Assembly (NCBI RefSeq): GCF_020882245.1
Contig: NC_083598.1
Span: 49,265,858 to 49,329,857 of the forward strand
Source: Rhopalosiphum padi
Lineage: Eukaryota; Arthropoda; Insecta; Hemiptera; Aphididae
Direction: 5' to 3'
DNA: 64,000 nucleotides
The position numbers and the translations under genes are program-made. Position 1 is the stretch's first letter. Each line of letters opens with the position of its first letter. The notes beneath the pieces are model-generated. The model did not search any database and had not been told where the DNA came from. It saw nothing but the letters and a program-made list of their open reading frames with translations. Shown here one piece after another: positions 10,330 to 23,665 of the stretch.

Positions 10330-12785
10330 GATTTCCCGTGTATAGGTGCCATACTACGGTATTGTAATACACGCACTGTCTGCGTTATGTACACCTTTAT
10401 TATTTATGTTTTACGATTGTTTTACAGACCACAGTGTAGCGAGATAGGAAAATCGTTTTTTTTTGCCGTCTCAACGAAACACAATATTGCTGTATTATAC
10501 AATATTTTACGCGACACCACCAACAACAACAACAACAACGACGGCAACGACAACGACAAAAACGAAATTAAGCTTACAGTGAATTTAATTTTAAGGTTTA
10601 TCTCCGCGGTATATAACGGTATAGATTTTACTATTGCACGATACAGTTTTATATGACAGAAGATAATGAAATCTACGCACGCTAAATTAATTATTAGTTT
10701 TAGGGTTTCTATATTGCGAATATAAAAACCCTTTTGCACACGTATGACGTTTATCCTTATAACTAATTTTAATGGTTACTCATTACGTATTACGATGCTT
10801 TGTTACAGATAATAATAAAATATATTATAGTTAGACGTTGACAATTATTTATTGTCTGATTGAAGTTGAAACTATTAAAACATTTTTTTTTTATATATAT
10901 ATACAAAGATATTTTTCAGTAGGTAGGTTATGATTTTACGATATCTGTATATTTCCAACCAAATATTTGATTTTAAAATTGTTCAGGTAATATTACAACG
11001 TTATTAAAAATCAATCGAGATTAAACGAATAAAAATGTATTATTATTATTATTATTATTTTTGAAATGCCAATATTATAAAATATTGTTTAATGACAAAT
11101 AACAATTTTGTTTTTTTTTTTTTAATATTTAACATATTCAATAAATCTTTATTTTAATTTTTAGCTTTTTCGTTATTAGAATAGATTGTGCAATAATATA
11201 TGTTACAAGAAAAAACAAATATGGCTAATACTAATTTAACTTCTAAAATGTAACGAAAATATTTTATTTAAATAAAGTAATCAAAGAGTAACATAAACTC
11301 AAAGATCATATTTATTTAACAATAATATTATTGAATTAAATAAATATATACAATGTATATTCAAATTTTATACTTAGATATTTATTTAGACAACGCCAAA
11401 AAGGTAAAAATAATACATACATTCGTAACAATAGACATATTATTGTAAAACACAATTTACAAATTATAATATTATAATATGAATAAAAAATTATTGACTG
11501 ACCATAAGTACAACGATGTGCGGTGTATAGAACAAGTTTTCAGAGAGTAGATATTTTGGAACATTAATTGGTATCTAATTCAAAGCTTCAGAGCAATCTA
11601 TTTTACCATTTTAAAGATTATAAATCCATATTCTGTAATATAGTACATCAAAAAACTTTCTTCCTAGCTATTGATTTAAAAATTCCAAAATAAAATAATA
11701 TTATTATAAATCATTATATTAACAAAACATTTTTATATAGCGTGCCTATATTACAATAAATTTATTTTATTAGAATAGGTTCTATAATAATTTTAAGTAT
11801 GAAAACCAGTATTGTTTTTAATAACACTCTTTAAATTATACTTATGGACGATTTTAAAATATAATGTTTTCTGTTTGATTATCTAATTGTTTTAGCTGTT
11901 ATTTACTGTTTTTGGTGTGATCATTTTGTTGTGTTATAATTAAAATAACGCGTATTTTTAATTAGGCCCATTTTATTACCACTATTGTCCATCTCAAAAC
12001 AGCAAATGTTCCATAAAATCACTTTAAGACTAATCAGCCTTTATACTTTATTATTAACCATGTAATTTTGTAATATAACTCTGTACTACGGTACCACGTC
12101 TACATAATATATTTTATGATATCCGTTGGTAGATATGGTGATGCGACATTCTGTCTTGAAGATACTATTAAACACCTAAAAACATCTCTGAAAATGGGAT
12201 ATTAAAAAAAAATTTAATATTTTGATTTAATACCCTCAAAAATACAAATAACTTTTAAATGTGTATACATTAAATAAATAAATATTTTCCATAATATTGT
12301 TATGAGATTTTTCGAATGTAATAATAAGATATTATTTTAATATATTTTCATAAGTATAAAAAATGTATTATTATTTAATTTCAATATTACATAAATAGCT
12401 ATTGGTATCAATATTTGATTGAGCGTGACATTTCCAACTTAATAAACTGTTATAGAAGATATTATTAAAAATATACGCTTTAGCGATAACAACAATTCTT
12501 TGACTCAGGTAAAATGTCAAATGAAAAATATTATTTAACCGAAAAATCCAGTGGGATCGTGATAAGAAAAATAAGGAAAAACATAATATAATGTTATGCT
12601 GTATATCATAACCTAGTATTAAAGCTGCTGGAAACATTGTGAATTGTTTCAGTAAAAATAAATTGAATACGATAAATCTCAAAGGACTTCTCATCAAACT
12701 TTTACGGGTTACATTAATTTAGTTATTTCATGTGGTAGAAACTGCAATTTTAAACGTTTATCGTAAACGTACTAATAACTAAACG
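10330..12785. other. AT-rich stretch with microsatellites
   Basis: AT-rich sequence. It contains a (CAA/ACG)n patch at 10516-10562, a (TTA)n run at 11040-11059, and many ATAATATTATA words. Overlapping frames at 10387-10739 on both strands derive from the CAACAA repeat. No credible gene is visible. Confidence 0.6.
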
Positions 12786-12789
12786 CATT

Positions 12790-13085
12790 GTTTGTTAGTT
12801 AAGTCTATCAATTGTCTTACTTTACTCATTGTCGAATGTGGTTTACATAGTGATTATCGGGATTACCATTGCAACAAAGGTTATATGCGTAGGATGTTTG
12901 TGGGGATGTGGACTGTCCTCTGGTTTAAGGAGCTTATCCTATCCGAATTGTTGGGAGCGAGTGCTGCACTCTTAACGAGCATAATCCTCCCCTCCGTTTT
13001 ACGTGACAAGGCGCTAAAGGGACTTGCCACGTTGTCATTAACCTCGATGTGTACAACATCCGCGTTCAGTCACTTTATCGGTTGA
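12790..13085. repeat. Complex patch open on both strands, unidentified
   Basis: About 300 bp of GC-balanced sequence lies in an AT desert. On the plus strand an ATG at 12885 opens 66 codons to TGA at 13083-13085, with a hydrophobic middle (LSELLGASAALLTSIILPSV). On the minus strand 62 codons are open from 13069 to the TAA at 12881, including VASPFSALSRKTEGRIMLVK. The minus translation has the more soluble, protein-like composition. Open frames on both strands plus abrupt boundaries suggest a fragment of a transposable element, or less likely a conserved exon. No terminal repeats were found and no family was recognised. Confidence 0.3.
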
Positions 13086-15560
13086 TTATGGTGTCGTGAT
13101 CGTCTGCTGGGTATCTTTCGAAAACACCGAACAATTGTATATACATGTATAACTAATAGGGTACTATTATTATATATTTTGTGTGTAGTGGTTTAAGGTT
13201 TGATTTCGTACAAGGTTGACAATAAATTTGATATTTCACTACGGAAAGAGTTTAATAAAGACTACTAAAGAGTTTCATAAGTCAAACACGTTTTTCTTTC
13301 CGGTTAGATAATCAAATTAATATTTTTGTCAAAATATACGTCGTATATACATCGTATCCCGTTTACAATTATTTCTAAATGGGAGTATTGTTAAGTAAAT
13401 ACGTATTTCAGGTTCAAAATGGTAGACATATACAGCAGCAAAAAAGTATCGTTTTGTTTTACAACTACAGGATAAATTAAATTATAAATATTGGAGTTGT
13501 TATATAGCACATATTGAGAACAGCATATATTGGGTCTAATACAGAATTTTGATTGATACGCACCAACATCAAAATAAAGCATATCTAAACAGTATATAAA
13601 TTAAAACTATTAGTTGCTCTCATTTATAAATGTATTCTCAAAAAAAAAAAAAAAAATTATTGCAATATAACACTTATTTAAATGTTATAAAAAATTCTAA
13701 GAAGTGTTTAAAAATATGATTTTACACTTTAAAGATACCAAAAAATGTATGATTAGTCGCCCTTGACATTCAAAATACGTTCAACGATTTTTTGGTCGTT
13801 GGAGATCATATTATATGAGACTACTCAAGTTTTAATATATTATCGATAATTTGAATATCACGTAGACAACTATGGGAAATGTAAACAAAATATCGAAAAA
13901 TTCCGATGTTTACACATAAATTCCAAAATAAATCCCTAATTAAATCGATTTAACTGTGTATATTATTGTATAATTTGTTAGGTGTTACGTATATAATATT
14001 TAATGCAATGTCCAAGGAATGTATGAAAAATAATATGAATTTTGGCTTAGAAAACCTAAACCCTAAACACGCCGGACGAGTAAGATGTACTTTGTACGCT
14101 CAAACAGAGATGTAACCCCGTGGGAAATCTCCACAGAAATATCTGAAAAAAATTCAGCGAAATAAAACCAATGTAGCTAAAACGAGATCAAATATGACAA
14201 AGTGGGTAAATTGACAGAGGTCGGTGACCGGACGTCTACTAAACGACGACGTTGTACTGGCTCTATTTTGACTTCAAAATTGTTTACATATTTTAATGAT
14301 TTTAAAAAATATTGTAAATATTTGGACTTCAAACGCATATGAAAAAAAATTGTGACTAAGTATTTTTCAGACTTTTTAATTATTGTAAGACATTTGAAAA
14401 CTATTCTCAAGATAAATGATGACGTACATTTTATAATAATTAATACTCTAAAAGGCGGTCAAAGACACAAAAAAAAGCACACGACATTGAAAAATCAATA
14501 CATTTATCGCTCCGTTGAGAATCTAAAATCTAAAATATGTATATTATTGTAATAACGATTGGACATTGAATGATTTTGGTTCAAGTGTGTGTAATAACAT
14601 TTAACATTCAACGGTTAACTACGGAATTGTATAACATATTTTTTTGTAAATTTCCGACGAAAAATAAATATATTAGATATTATTGTGATGTACCTATTAA
14701 TTGTTGAAATGTACAATTAATATCAGTATGCATAAATTGTAAGCACTTGGATGCACGTGTCGATATATTATTATATTGTATAATAGTTTATTTATATTGT
14801 AATGTGAAGCAATACTTATTAATGTCACATGCACACATATGTAAGACTATAATATATCGTCAACGACGCGTATATTATAGGGCTCTTGTCGTGAACAAGA
14901 CTCACTCTCGGGCACGGTACTTCATACGATGTGGGTTTAGATCAGTTGTATTTTACATTAATTTTATTATACTATTATTATAATCAAAATGTCGTGTTAC
15001 TATTTGTGATAAATACCTCAATCCTCAAATTCACTCAAGCTTCAATTTCAACACCTATTATTAATCGTGAAACCTAAAAATGAAAATTAAACGGTTACCT
15101 ATAACAAGTCAAATGTACAATTCCTATTTATGTTAAAAATACTGTTAGTAAAAATAAAAACTAAACTCAATTGTTGTGTAAAACTTTTTCATCCGTCACA
15201 ATAAAATTGTATTTAAAAAAAAACAATGATAGCCACTATAATAATTTAAAATCATTATTTATAGGAAAATAAGTCAAAATAATAATAAAAAATAAAATAA
15301 AATTGATCGATTAAATAGTATTTATGAGTCTTGAAGTTATGCGTGAAGATATTTAAACTGAGCATCACTTTTTTAAGATGCATCGTGAGTGTTAGTCGAG
15401 TGAGCTGTTGTATAACAGTAATTAAACATTTTATACTAGACATAAAACATTTCAGGCTATGCATAACTACATTTTGTAATCTGATAATGTATGTATACTT
15501 TTTTAAATTATTTATAAATTAATGAATTTACTCGTGTATATAAATTATAAATAATATATT
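13086..15560. other. AT-rich non-coding stretch
   Basis: AT-rich DNA with a poly-A run (13640-13656) and a small hairpin, CAACGA with TCGTTG (13782-13801). Short frames at 14177-14552 and 14747-14983 are AT-driven and not convincing. Confidence 0.6.
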
Positions 15561-15630
15561 TTGTTTTACTCATAAAGTTGGGAGCCACCAAAGTGATAAG
15601 TTTGAATCTCGGGGGTACACAATAATAAGC
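15560..15630 (+). repeat. Possible tRNA-derived SINE fragment
   Basis: The sequence AGTTTGAATCTCGGGGG near 15600 resembles an RNA polymerase III B box (GTTCGANTCC type). It is preceded by AAAGTTGGGAGCCACC at a spacing compatible with a tRNA head. There is no foldable cloverleaf with a matching acceptor stem, so a functional tRNA is not called. Confidence 0.2.
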
Positions 15631-16555
15631 ACTATTGGGATTTTTGAATTTGACAAGAATATTATTATTATTTTTCCCGTTTATTCTTGAAAATGTCTTA
15701 AAGACACAAACCGAAATAAAAAGTTTGAGAAATATTTTTAGGATAGCTTTGATATAATATAATTAATTTTAGCCATTCGATAATCGGACTATGACCACAG
15801 TGTTATAAGTATTAAAAAATACGATTTCTTCGGGTCAGTAAATCACTCTTTTTCAGTGACGTTCTACCAAGGAAATCTCTGAAAAAATGCGTATTACTTC
15901 CAGTAGAAAAATAAGAGTAGGATGAAATAATTATATTATAATATATTTAAAAGCAAAACAAAGTTTTCTTATAGTTTTAGCCATGCATTAATATAATTTT
16001 ATTAAAGTGTATATATTTTAAAAATGACTAAATAATTATTTGTATTTGTTAATTTCTGACGGAAAATTAATGTGCATTTATAGTTGTTTTAGTTTCCGAG
16101 AGTCGAGAAAAAGCTATTATAATATATTTCGTGTTGTTTGCAACTTTTTGCTCAATAATATTATTTTGTGTTAATAAATTTCATTAGGTTAAAAAAATAA
16201 CTAACGTTATGCAGATGCCAAATACATAATTTTATATTTTTTTCACATGGGATTTGGTCGTGCCCTATTATTACAGTGTAAACGTAAGACATAAAATTCG
16301 CCAAGGTGACGAGAGTTGTACTGCCAAAATAGAACGATGTAAGAATGTGACGTACAAACAAAATGTGTATATATTAGGTACATTTTAAAGCGTGCAGCAT
16401 ATTATATTTTCATTTGAAAAAATGCGTTTGTATCTTCACACGTCATTTTTCGAATTCCATAAGACGTCTGGGCATTTGAAAATAATATGATCTTGGTGTT
16501 GAGACACTTGAGAATTCCTAAAAATCATCAGAATTTAAATAGATGAATGCTTAAA
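15631..16555. other. AT-rich non-coding stretch
   Basis: AT-rich DNA with no supported feature. Confidence 0.65.
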
Positions 16556-16559
16556 ATAA

Positions 16560-18130
16560 GGCGTGATTATAGGGCTTGTGAATCATCTTGCATATTATCA
16601 TGCACGCGATGGCAGTATATATGTACTGTACGTGTATATTTTGTTGTGCGAATAATAATATTATGTCGGAGAACGGTTACCGGGACACTGTCGTCGGGCG
16701 AGTGGCTTTTTCCGATTTGGTAATAAATAATAATAATATATAATATACTTACACGCGGTTCGTATGATGTACGCACTACGTAAAATGTCTAGCTCTTATT
16801 AATTTCCATACCGACATGGTCATCATATTATCGGACGTCTTGTTTTATTCGTCTGCAGCTGCTGTGGAACCCGAAAAGAAGGAAAAATAAAACCCGACGG
16901 CCCGTCTACGCGATCCGCGTCGACCCCCTCGTCGTGATAGTATACGTAAATAATATCAAACGGTTCTCGGATGTGGTGATGTGGTAGTCTGTAAACGCGA
17001 CGATAAATTATATCTTAAATAGGACTTACGACCTACACGTCTCACGGTAATGTCACACTCGCAAGACGTGAGTTCGATCACATATTATTATTATTATTAT
17101 AACACGCTGTGCAGTACGCGCCAAACTATAGTATGACATCGATGGCCGATAATTGAAATTGTCTGTCCGCTTGACAGATGAGTGCTTCGCCGAGAACGTC
17201 CTCCGCACTACTGTTCTCTATCTAACCGAATTCGGATTTATTGAAATGTTTTATTAAGCTCGATGTGGATTTAATATAATTATAATAACGTTTCGAACCC
17301 ATCAGCTGATAGTATTGTAAAACAATAATAGTGTAATCTTTATGCGCCGAATGCGTTTGCCAGGCGATCGGGGTATATACACGGATGTGGATATATTTTG
17401 AGTAGTTTTTCGTGTTATATATTGCATTATTCTTCTTACAAATATATTATTATCACACGACGCAAAAACACCTGAAGACGGGCAACATGTGAATTCGTTA
17501 TTCGGCGCACGTATTTTTCAAGTCGTCCGTCTAATTGAATTATGGTTCGTATATAGTACTCTAGTCCTAGTTCTAGGACGCAATCAGTCAAGACTTTTAT
17601 TTTAGTGTTAAATTCCAATCGGACCTAGAAATGCGCATTTTACGTATTATTATTATTTTTTTGTATTAAAGTCGACAAACAAATATTTTCGGTCGCTCAA
17701 AAGCGCGTGTTCGATTATTATCGTCCACCGCAGATGTAGGAAACCCTTTTTTTACTTAGACCGCACACATTCAAATAATTCTTTATTTCTCTGAAACTCG
17801 GTCTGTAATATACGTATACAACAATGAAAATGCATAGGTTACGAAGAAGATGATACGATTCCGGTTTGTTGTCATTCGATATATCAAACGCTTATACTGT
17901 CGACCGATATATATATATATATATTTTCTCTACGACCGACAGTCTGCGGCGACCGATGTCGAATTGATACTTCCCGGGTCTATTCCTATACATTTGTAGA
18001 AGAGTCACGACAACATGGCATTCGCCGTACCACACCCGAGTGGTTGTGTAAATCGCTTGTAAATTATTGACTCTGTATATGACTCACACTTCTCGTCATA
18101 CTATATTACGTGTTAAATACGTAATACAAT
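16560..18130. promoter_or_regulatory. CpG-containing island 2
   Basis: About 1.6 kb of mixed complexity. It has CG-rich segments at 16850-16980 (GACGGCCCGTCTACGCGATC among them), at 17140-17215 and at 17880-18060. The second segment contains TGTCTGTCC and CTTGACAGATG, which resemble Meis/Homothorax TGACAG sites, and a palindromic E-box CATCAGCTGATAG follows near 17300. A (TA)n run lies at 17907-17924. The frames are short and stop-ridden. Enhancer or promoter function is inferred. Confidence 0.35.
17035..17085 (+). repeat. tRNA-like fragment (possible SINE head)
   Basis: CGTCTCACGGTAATG is followed about 25 bp later by GTGAGTTCGATCAC. The order and spacing resemble the A and B boxes of a tRNA gene. 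The acceptor stem cannot be paired, so this is at most a decayed tRNA or a SINE head; the following (TTA)n tail (17083-17100) would suit a SINE. Confidence 0.25.
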
Positions 18131-19200
18131 ACGACTCGCGACAAAGATATTTTTTAGTCAATTAATATTTACTATTAAAATAGATTTTATAATCATTATA
18201 AATTTAAATATAATAAAATATGTTTAATCATAATAAGACATTTTACAACGTTTCGCATAATATTTGAATGTAAATTTTATATATTTGCGACTTTTTATAC
18301 TGAATTTTTTTTTTGAATTCATAAAAAAGCTTTGTTGGCCGAGGAATAAGGCATATAATATACTATTATTAGACTTAGGCTAGTCTACTGTGGTCTGTGC
18401 CTGATATATTTGAGTATTTTAGTTAACAATTAGTGTATAAGTAAAATAAACCCGTATTTTATGATTGCTACGTATATATTCTATGGTTTCGTGGTTTTAT
18501 ATAATATACCGTACAAACAGATTTTGAATTTGATCGAAATCGTGCTTTGAAGCATCAAATTCAGTGAGCCATTCGTGTTGATAAAGTGACCGATTGAAGA
18601 TTTTTTAAACCTATAGATAGATACTACTCGTTTAAAATTCATGGAAGCCATTGAACGTGTCTATAGTATAAATTAATCACTACGTATTTTTAGTCAGAAA
18701 TAGGAAATAAACAAGTGGTAAAATAGTTTTTTTTTTTAAATAAATAAATAAATAAGTAAATAATATTATTTGTTTTATCATTTATTTATAAGTAAGCTTT
18801 TGCTATTTTGTCACATCTATCCAAAAGCAAATTTGATTTATCAATGATGTTTAAATAAGTAATTTTAATTATTTTTTTATGTAAAATTACCATTGCTGAA
18901 ATATTTAATGTATATCATTTATTGAATTTTTTTTTTTCAAAGGTATTCGATACCGACCGTTATTTCGACGAAAACTTACTTATTTATCGTAGTTTTGCGT
19001 CGAAGAGTAAATTGAAATTTTGGTAATACAACTGAAATCAAGTTAACTTGAATTAATTTCTACTTAAAATTATGTTTTTTATAAATTTACTTTGAACATT
19101 TTAAAATGAAGGATTTCCATGGAATGGTCTTATACGAAAAAATCAATAAAGAACTTAAAATCATAAAAAAATGTTTTAGAATTTCTTACGACATTACTAG
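18131..19200. other. AT-rich stretch with a perfect 14-bp palindrome
   Basis: AT-rich DNA. TCAAGTTAACTTGA at 19038-19051 is its own reverse complement. A compact CG-bearing segment (GATACCGACCGTTATTTCGA) lies near 18950. No gene was found. Confidence 0.6.
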
Positions 19201-20480
19201 CTTTGTTAGCGAACGGACTAAACATATACGTTTCTTAAAGACATATCGTTGTATTATTCGTTGACCACAGATTTGGTGGCATATTGTACGAATCATACAC
19301 TAATGATCACAACTTGCAACGGTTGGCATCAAATCCTCCGAGTCAATACAAATTGTGTTTTTTTTTGCGGCACAAATGAGTCGTCATCGCGGTCAATACC
19401 GTTTCCGACTTTCCAGTTCAATGAGTCTTAGCAATGTCGGTCATCGCGGCTGCATCAGATCGCGGCGCGTGTAGTCGAAGTGTCCTTCCGACATTCGACC
19501 TTACCGGAGGTAATTACTATCGATCAAAAAAATCCGGAAACGTACACGCATATAATATCAGGATATATTATATATTATTCAATGAGAAGATGCTTGATTT
19601 CAAACTTTTTACAAGCAGTTGTATAATATATACACGCACGCGATATCAATAATATTACGGTCGATCAAGTTACGATCGTTCCGTTTTATAATAATATCTG
19701 AACTAAATAGCACTCTTACACCACCAGCGAGTGGCCATGATGATAATCCATATTATTATTTACCACACGTGCGTGCGTGCAAATGTATTGTTATATTATT
19801 GTATATATACCTGCTGTATGTTAATAGCTGTATGTGTGTCTGTGTGAAAGAGAGAGCTTTTTGTCGGTCGATGAAAGTAAGTCCTTCGTGTGTGAAACGT
19901 CCCAGGCCCCGAGGTCGGGATTTTCCGTTTCGTTGGATCGACGAACGGTTTGTACCGAAATCGTCGTGTATACGTACTACGTAGTGTATAATAATATATC
20001 GTTTCCGCTAGTTTCGGCCAACGAACTTTGGTTGTTTGAATTTATTTTCTCGACGACTAATATTTCATTCAGATTTTTAGCTGGACACAGTGTATGCGGG
20101 ACAGCGATATATTATATTGTACCTATACTGTTCATACGTCTACTATTTGTAATCTACACCTCCGAGTAATTAGATATGTGGGACTTTACATTAAAATGCG
20201 TTTGTCAAAATGTACTTTAAATTCAACGAACCGGCAAGTGTGTGTGTACCTATATTTTTAGTGTGTATAATAGTTGTACAGACTAAAATTGTATATGATT
20301 ATCTTTATAAAAGTGATGCATTCGATAGTAGGATTAGTTAAAATAACTATAGGTATAACGATAAAAATAAATTACCTGTTATAATGTACGTAAATAATTC
20401 TATTTTATCGGTAAAATTAACCGAAAAACTTTATCAAGTTCGTATATCTACGCGTCATATTATCGATTCGGAGAATGCGA
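19201..20480. promoter_or_regulatory. CpG-containing island 3
   Basis: A complex region with CGTCATCGCGG, GATCGCGGCGCGTG and AGGCCCCGAGGTCGGG words, a GTGCGTGCGTGC run near 19768, and a GTAAGT donor-like site at about 19877. Overlapping frames of 110-120 codons exist (19619-20169), but they run through GT and TAT repeats and carry no motif. It is best treated as regulatory or untranslated exon sequence. Confidence 0.3.
19434..19509 (+). CDS. Weak candidate initial exon
   Basis: An ATG at 19434 opens MSVIAAASDRGACSRSVLPT, then FDLTG, ending in phase 1 at GGAG|GTAATT. The composition is protein-like and free of simple repeats, and the frame lies in a CpG-containing island. The donor is only moderate (GTAATT), and without splicing the frame continues to 19652. 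No family was recognised. Chance is a serious alternative. Confidence 0.15.
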
Positions 20481-23261
20481 TTAATTTTAATCTATCACGT
20501 CATCGCCATCATTGAATACCTATCCCAATCAGAAAACAATTTTTCATAATTATATTATTTAAGTAAATATTATGAATGATATTCAATCAGTAATTAAAAA
20601 GTGTAATTTACGCAAACAAATTCAGTCTTAACCCGGGTCTCAATAGTACGTTAACCTGGCATTTATATTTTTAAAAGCCCCATAAAATTCAAATTACCTC
20701 CAATAATATTTTTATTAGTAATCGCTTTACCTGCCGATCCCGTGTTTTTTTGTTGAGATGATATTGGCGCTAGCGATATATGATAATACCGTGCTCTGTA
20801 TCATCCCAACGTGGTTCGTGAAGAATTCGTTTATGGTGAAATCCGAAATCCTGTCTAAAAAGCTTACAAATAAAAAAAAAATTACCATTTTGAGTTTAAG
20901 AGACGTTCTTAGCTGACCTTTTTAACAACAATACAACAAATGGCAAAGGCGCACGATCATATGCTACGAAAATCGCATATAATATTATCACGGATCGAGG
21001 CGTTTCTCTTTTGTAGTTATAGTTGGTGCCATGGGTAGATACAAAAGGAGGAAGCTATGGAGCCTGAATCCCTCTTCTTAAATAACATTTTAAAGATTCT
21101 TTTTCGTTTATATTAATTTAATTTATAAAAATATGTAATACTTTATAGTAGGTATTTAGAATTACCAACAAATTACAATGTATCTTAAGTTTATGGCTTA
21201 TCACTTTTTAAAGCTTCGAGTATTTAACTTATAATATGTATAATACTTTTATAAGTGTATCATACTTTGTGTCCACCCGAACACTATTTTCATTACTAAA
21301 TCCATTCCTGGTTGGCGTGTAAAATATATTATTTCTAATACAACACTACTTCAACGTTGTTCATTATATTTTATCAATATACACAATTGAAAAATAAATT
21401 ATAATAATTTTTAAAGTGTTTGAAAGGCTAATTTATAAAATAAGTTTATCAAATTAATTTCGTTACTAAATCAATGATTTAATAGAATGTATTTAATGCA
21501 TTTCACAGACTAAACAGTAATCCTTAAATACTTTATATATTATTTATTGAAATATAATATTATGATATTGTTATGAATATTATGAGTTCATGTCTATTAT
21601 ATAATATATTGTATAATTTAAACTTTCCATACCTAAAGTAATATTAATTAATTATATGCATTAATTCATGATGGAAATGTATTAACTATATAAACGAGAT
21701 AATAATTTATATGTGTATATGAGATTTTCAACGGGGCCACATATTAAGGACAAAATTAAATTACCCACATACTCTGATATAATAAAGGTTAGATTATAGA
21801 CACAAAGACAAAACACTGCAACTAGACTGGCTTCATGAAAGATATGCAAACTTTTAAACGCTTCTTCGGTTTAAATGCAATCCTTGTACAACCATACACT
21901 TTTTTGAAAATTGTAACCTGTTAGATGATTTTTCCATGTGGTTTCATATTCTCACAGTATAGTCTGTGTAATTAATATTATACAAATGTGTACCGTTTGA
22001 AGTTTGAACAATAGTATATTATTATCACGAATATTTTCCACACTATAATATAATAATTATAACGATTCACAGTGTTGATAAAAAAATCCCCTATTGCAAA
22101 CAATATTACTCGATTTAATTCGGTTAGGTTAGGAGTGTTTTTTTGGAAATTACCCATTCAAAAAAATATTTAAATATTCATATTGACTTTTTGAGAGAAA
22201 TTCCAAATCGAATAAATTAAATCAAATCTAAAATTAATAATAGTCATAATAATCATGAATTTAATACCATTAAAATTAAATCAAAAGATATAATAATAAT
22301 ATTTATTACGTATTCATGTACGATGAAAACGGTGTCGTTTAGGATCCCGAAGAATTATACGCAGTTAATAGCGATTACGGCTGTAAAATAACTTTTGAAT
22401 AAATCACGTTCCAACAATAAACAAAATTATATAACGTAATAAATTAAATTTCAAATCGTCTAAACGTTATAAACATGATTTTTTTAATACTATTTAATGC
22501 GTGGTTTTAGATTTTTTTTCTCTTCTTAATTGTATTTTATATGCAAACGAAAATTAGATTTGTACACACAAAAACACGTAACAATACGTTAAAAATGGTA
22601 TATGATGTGCTGGTTATAATAATTAGTAAAAGCTATTACATACGTTCGAATTCAGTACGGTAATTTTCGTGTTTTCCAATGACCACATAAGAAGATCCTG
22701 GACGGATATCAGCTCACTATTATTGTAATATCAAATCGCTGTTACAGCGATAAACATTAGACGTATTGAACGATTTAAATGATCATTATATTTTCGAAAT
22801 GACAACAAAATTATGACCCGTGTCAATTTTGTTAACACCGCACTTTTATCGTTTTCGTTTCACCAACGTTGTTCAAAGTGTTTGGTAGTTTTTCCCACAC
22901 TTACGAGCAAACTATATGGATATCGATGAGATCGAAAAATCATTTATTTAAAGTAATCGTACAGATAAGGCACCTCATTTATGAAGGCACTGTACATGAA
23001 TATTTTATAGCCTATTTTCTAGCCAAAAATAATTCATGGAAAAATCCTTACATGCATACCCGTTGATTTGCTTTGCACACGAGAAGACTCTAAAATGACA
23101 TAGTTACTCCGTGATCTTATTCAATATTTTCTAGATCAAAATATTAGAAGTACCTATTATTATTAATTATTATTTCTAGTTAGTATATTGTAATATAATA
23201 TTTAATACTAATATTTTATTTTTAATTTCGTAATACTTATTTATATACAAATACACATTTA
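20481..23261. other. AT-rich non-coding stretch
   Basis: Mostly AT-rich. A small complex patch near 20730-20850 contains GATATTGGCGCTAGCGATAT. A two-unit GGTTAGGTTAGG at about 22122 is too short to be telomeric. No gene is visible. Confidence 0.6.
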
Positions 23262-23269
23262 ATCGAATG

Positions 23270-23657
23270 CACTGGTTCCCAAACTGGAGTGCGTGTTGTA
23301 CACATTGCTGAGGAGGCGTAAGCAGTTAATACGAAACTTTCCAAAGAAAAGTGTTTTCAGCATTAACATTAATTATTATTTCATTGTGTATTTTTTTATT
23401 TACTATTATTAATATTTTATACTAATATTTACTATAATATTTCCCCCTTATTGATTGTTATATTTTAATATTTAATATTATTTATATTTTATAATTATTA
23501 TCATCAATAAAAAAGTAGTCATTCCGAATATTGTACAGTTTATTTTTAAAATACACAAAAAAAGTGATCGATTTTTTCAATTAATTATAGGAGGGGGCGC
23601 GAGATTTTTGGAAAATCTACAAAGGGGCCGTAGAATATAAGATATTGGGAACCACTG
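23270..23657. mobile_element. hAT-type MITE with degenerate 8-bp target duplication
   Basis: The left end is CACTGGTTCCCAAACTGGAG; the right end read inward is CAGTGGTTCCCAATATC. The first 13 bases match at 12 positions. The flanking octamers are ATCGAATG (23262-23269) and ATTTAATG (23658-23665), identical at 6 of 8 positions, as expected for an aged hAT 8-bp target site duplication. The CAGTGGTTCCCAA terminus is typical of hAT superfamily elements. The 388-bp element has an AT-rich core with no transposase, plus a GC-containing GGAGGGGGCGCGAG block near the right end. It is non-autonomous and depends on a hAT transposase supplied elsewhere. Confidence 0.7.
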
Positions 23658-23665
23658 ATTTAATG

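Noticed and set aside
19619..20169. Overlapping 121- and 111-codon frames
   Set aside because: They run through TAT and GT repeats, begin at TTG or GTG-type codons or far from any promoter signal, and show no domain.
20788..20800. ATACCGTGCTCT, matching the 3' part of miR-276
   Set aside because: The seed region is absent and no precursor hairpin can be formed; a 12-base match to one of many known microRNAs can be chance.
22121..22134. GGTTAGGTTAGG, two units of the insect telomere repeat
   Set aside because: Only two units; no array and no telomeric retrotransposon nearby.
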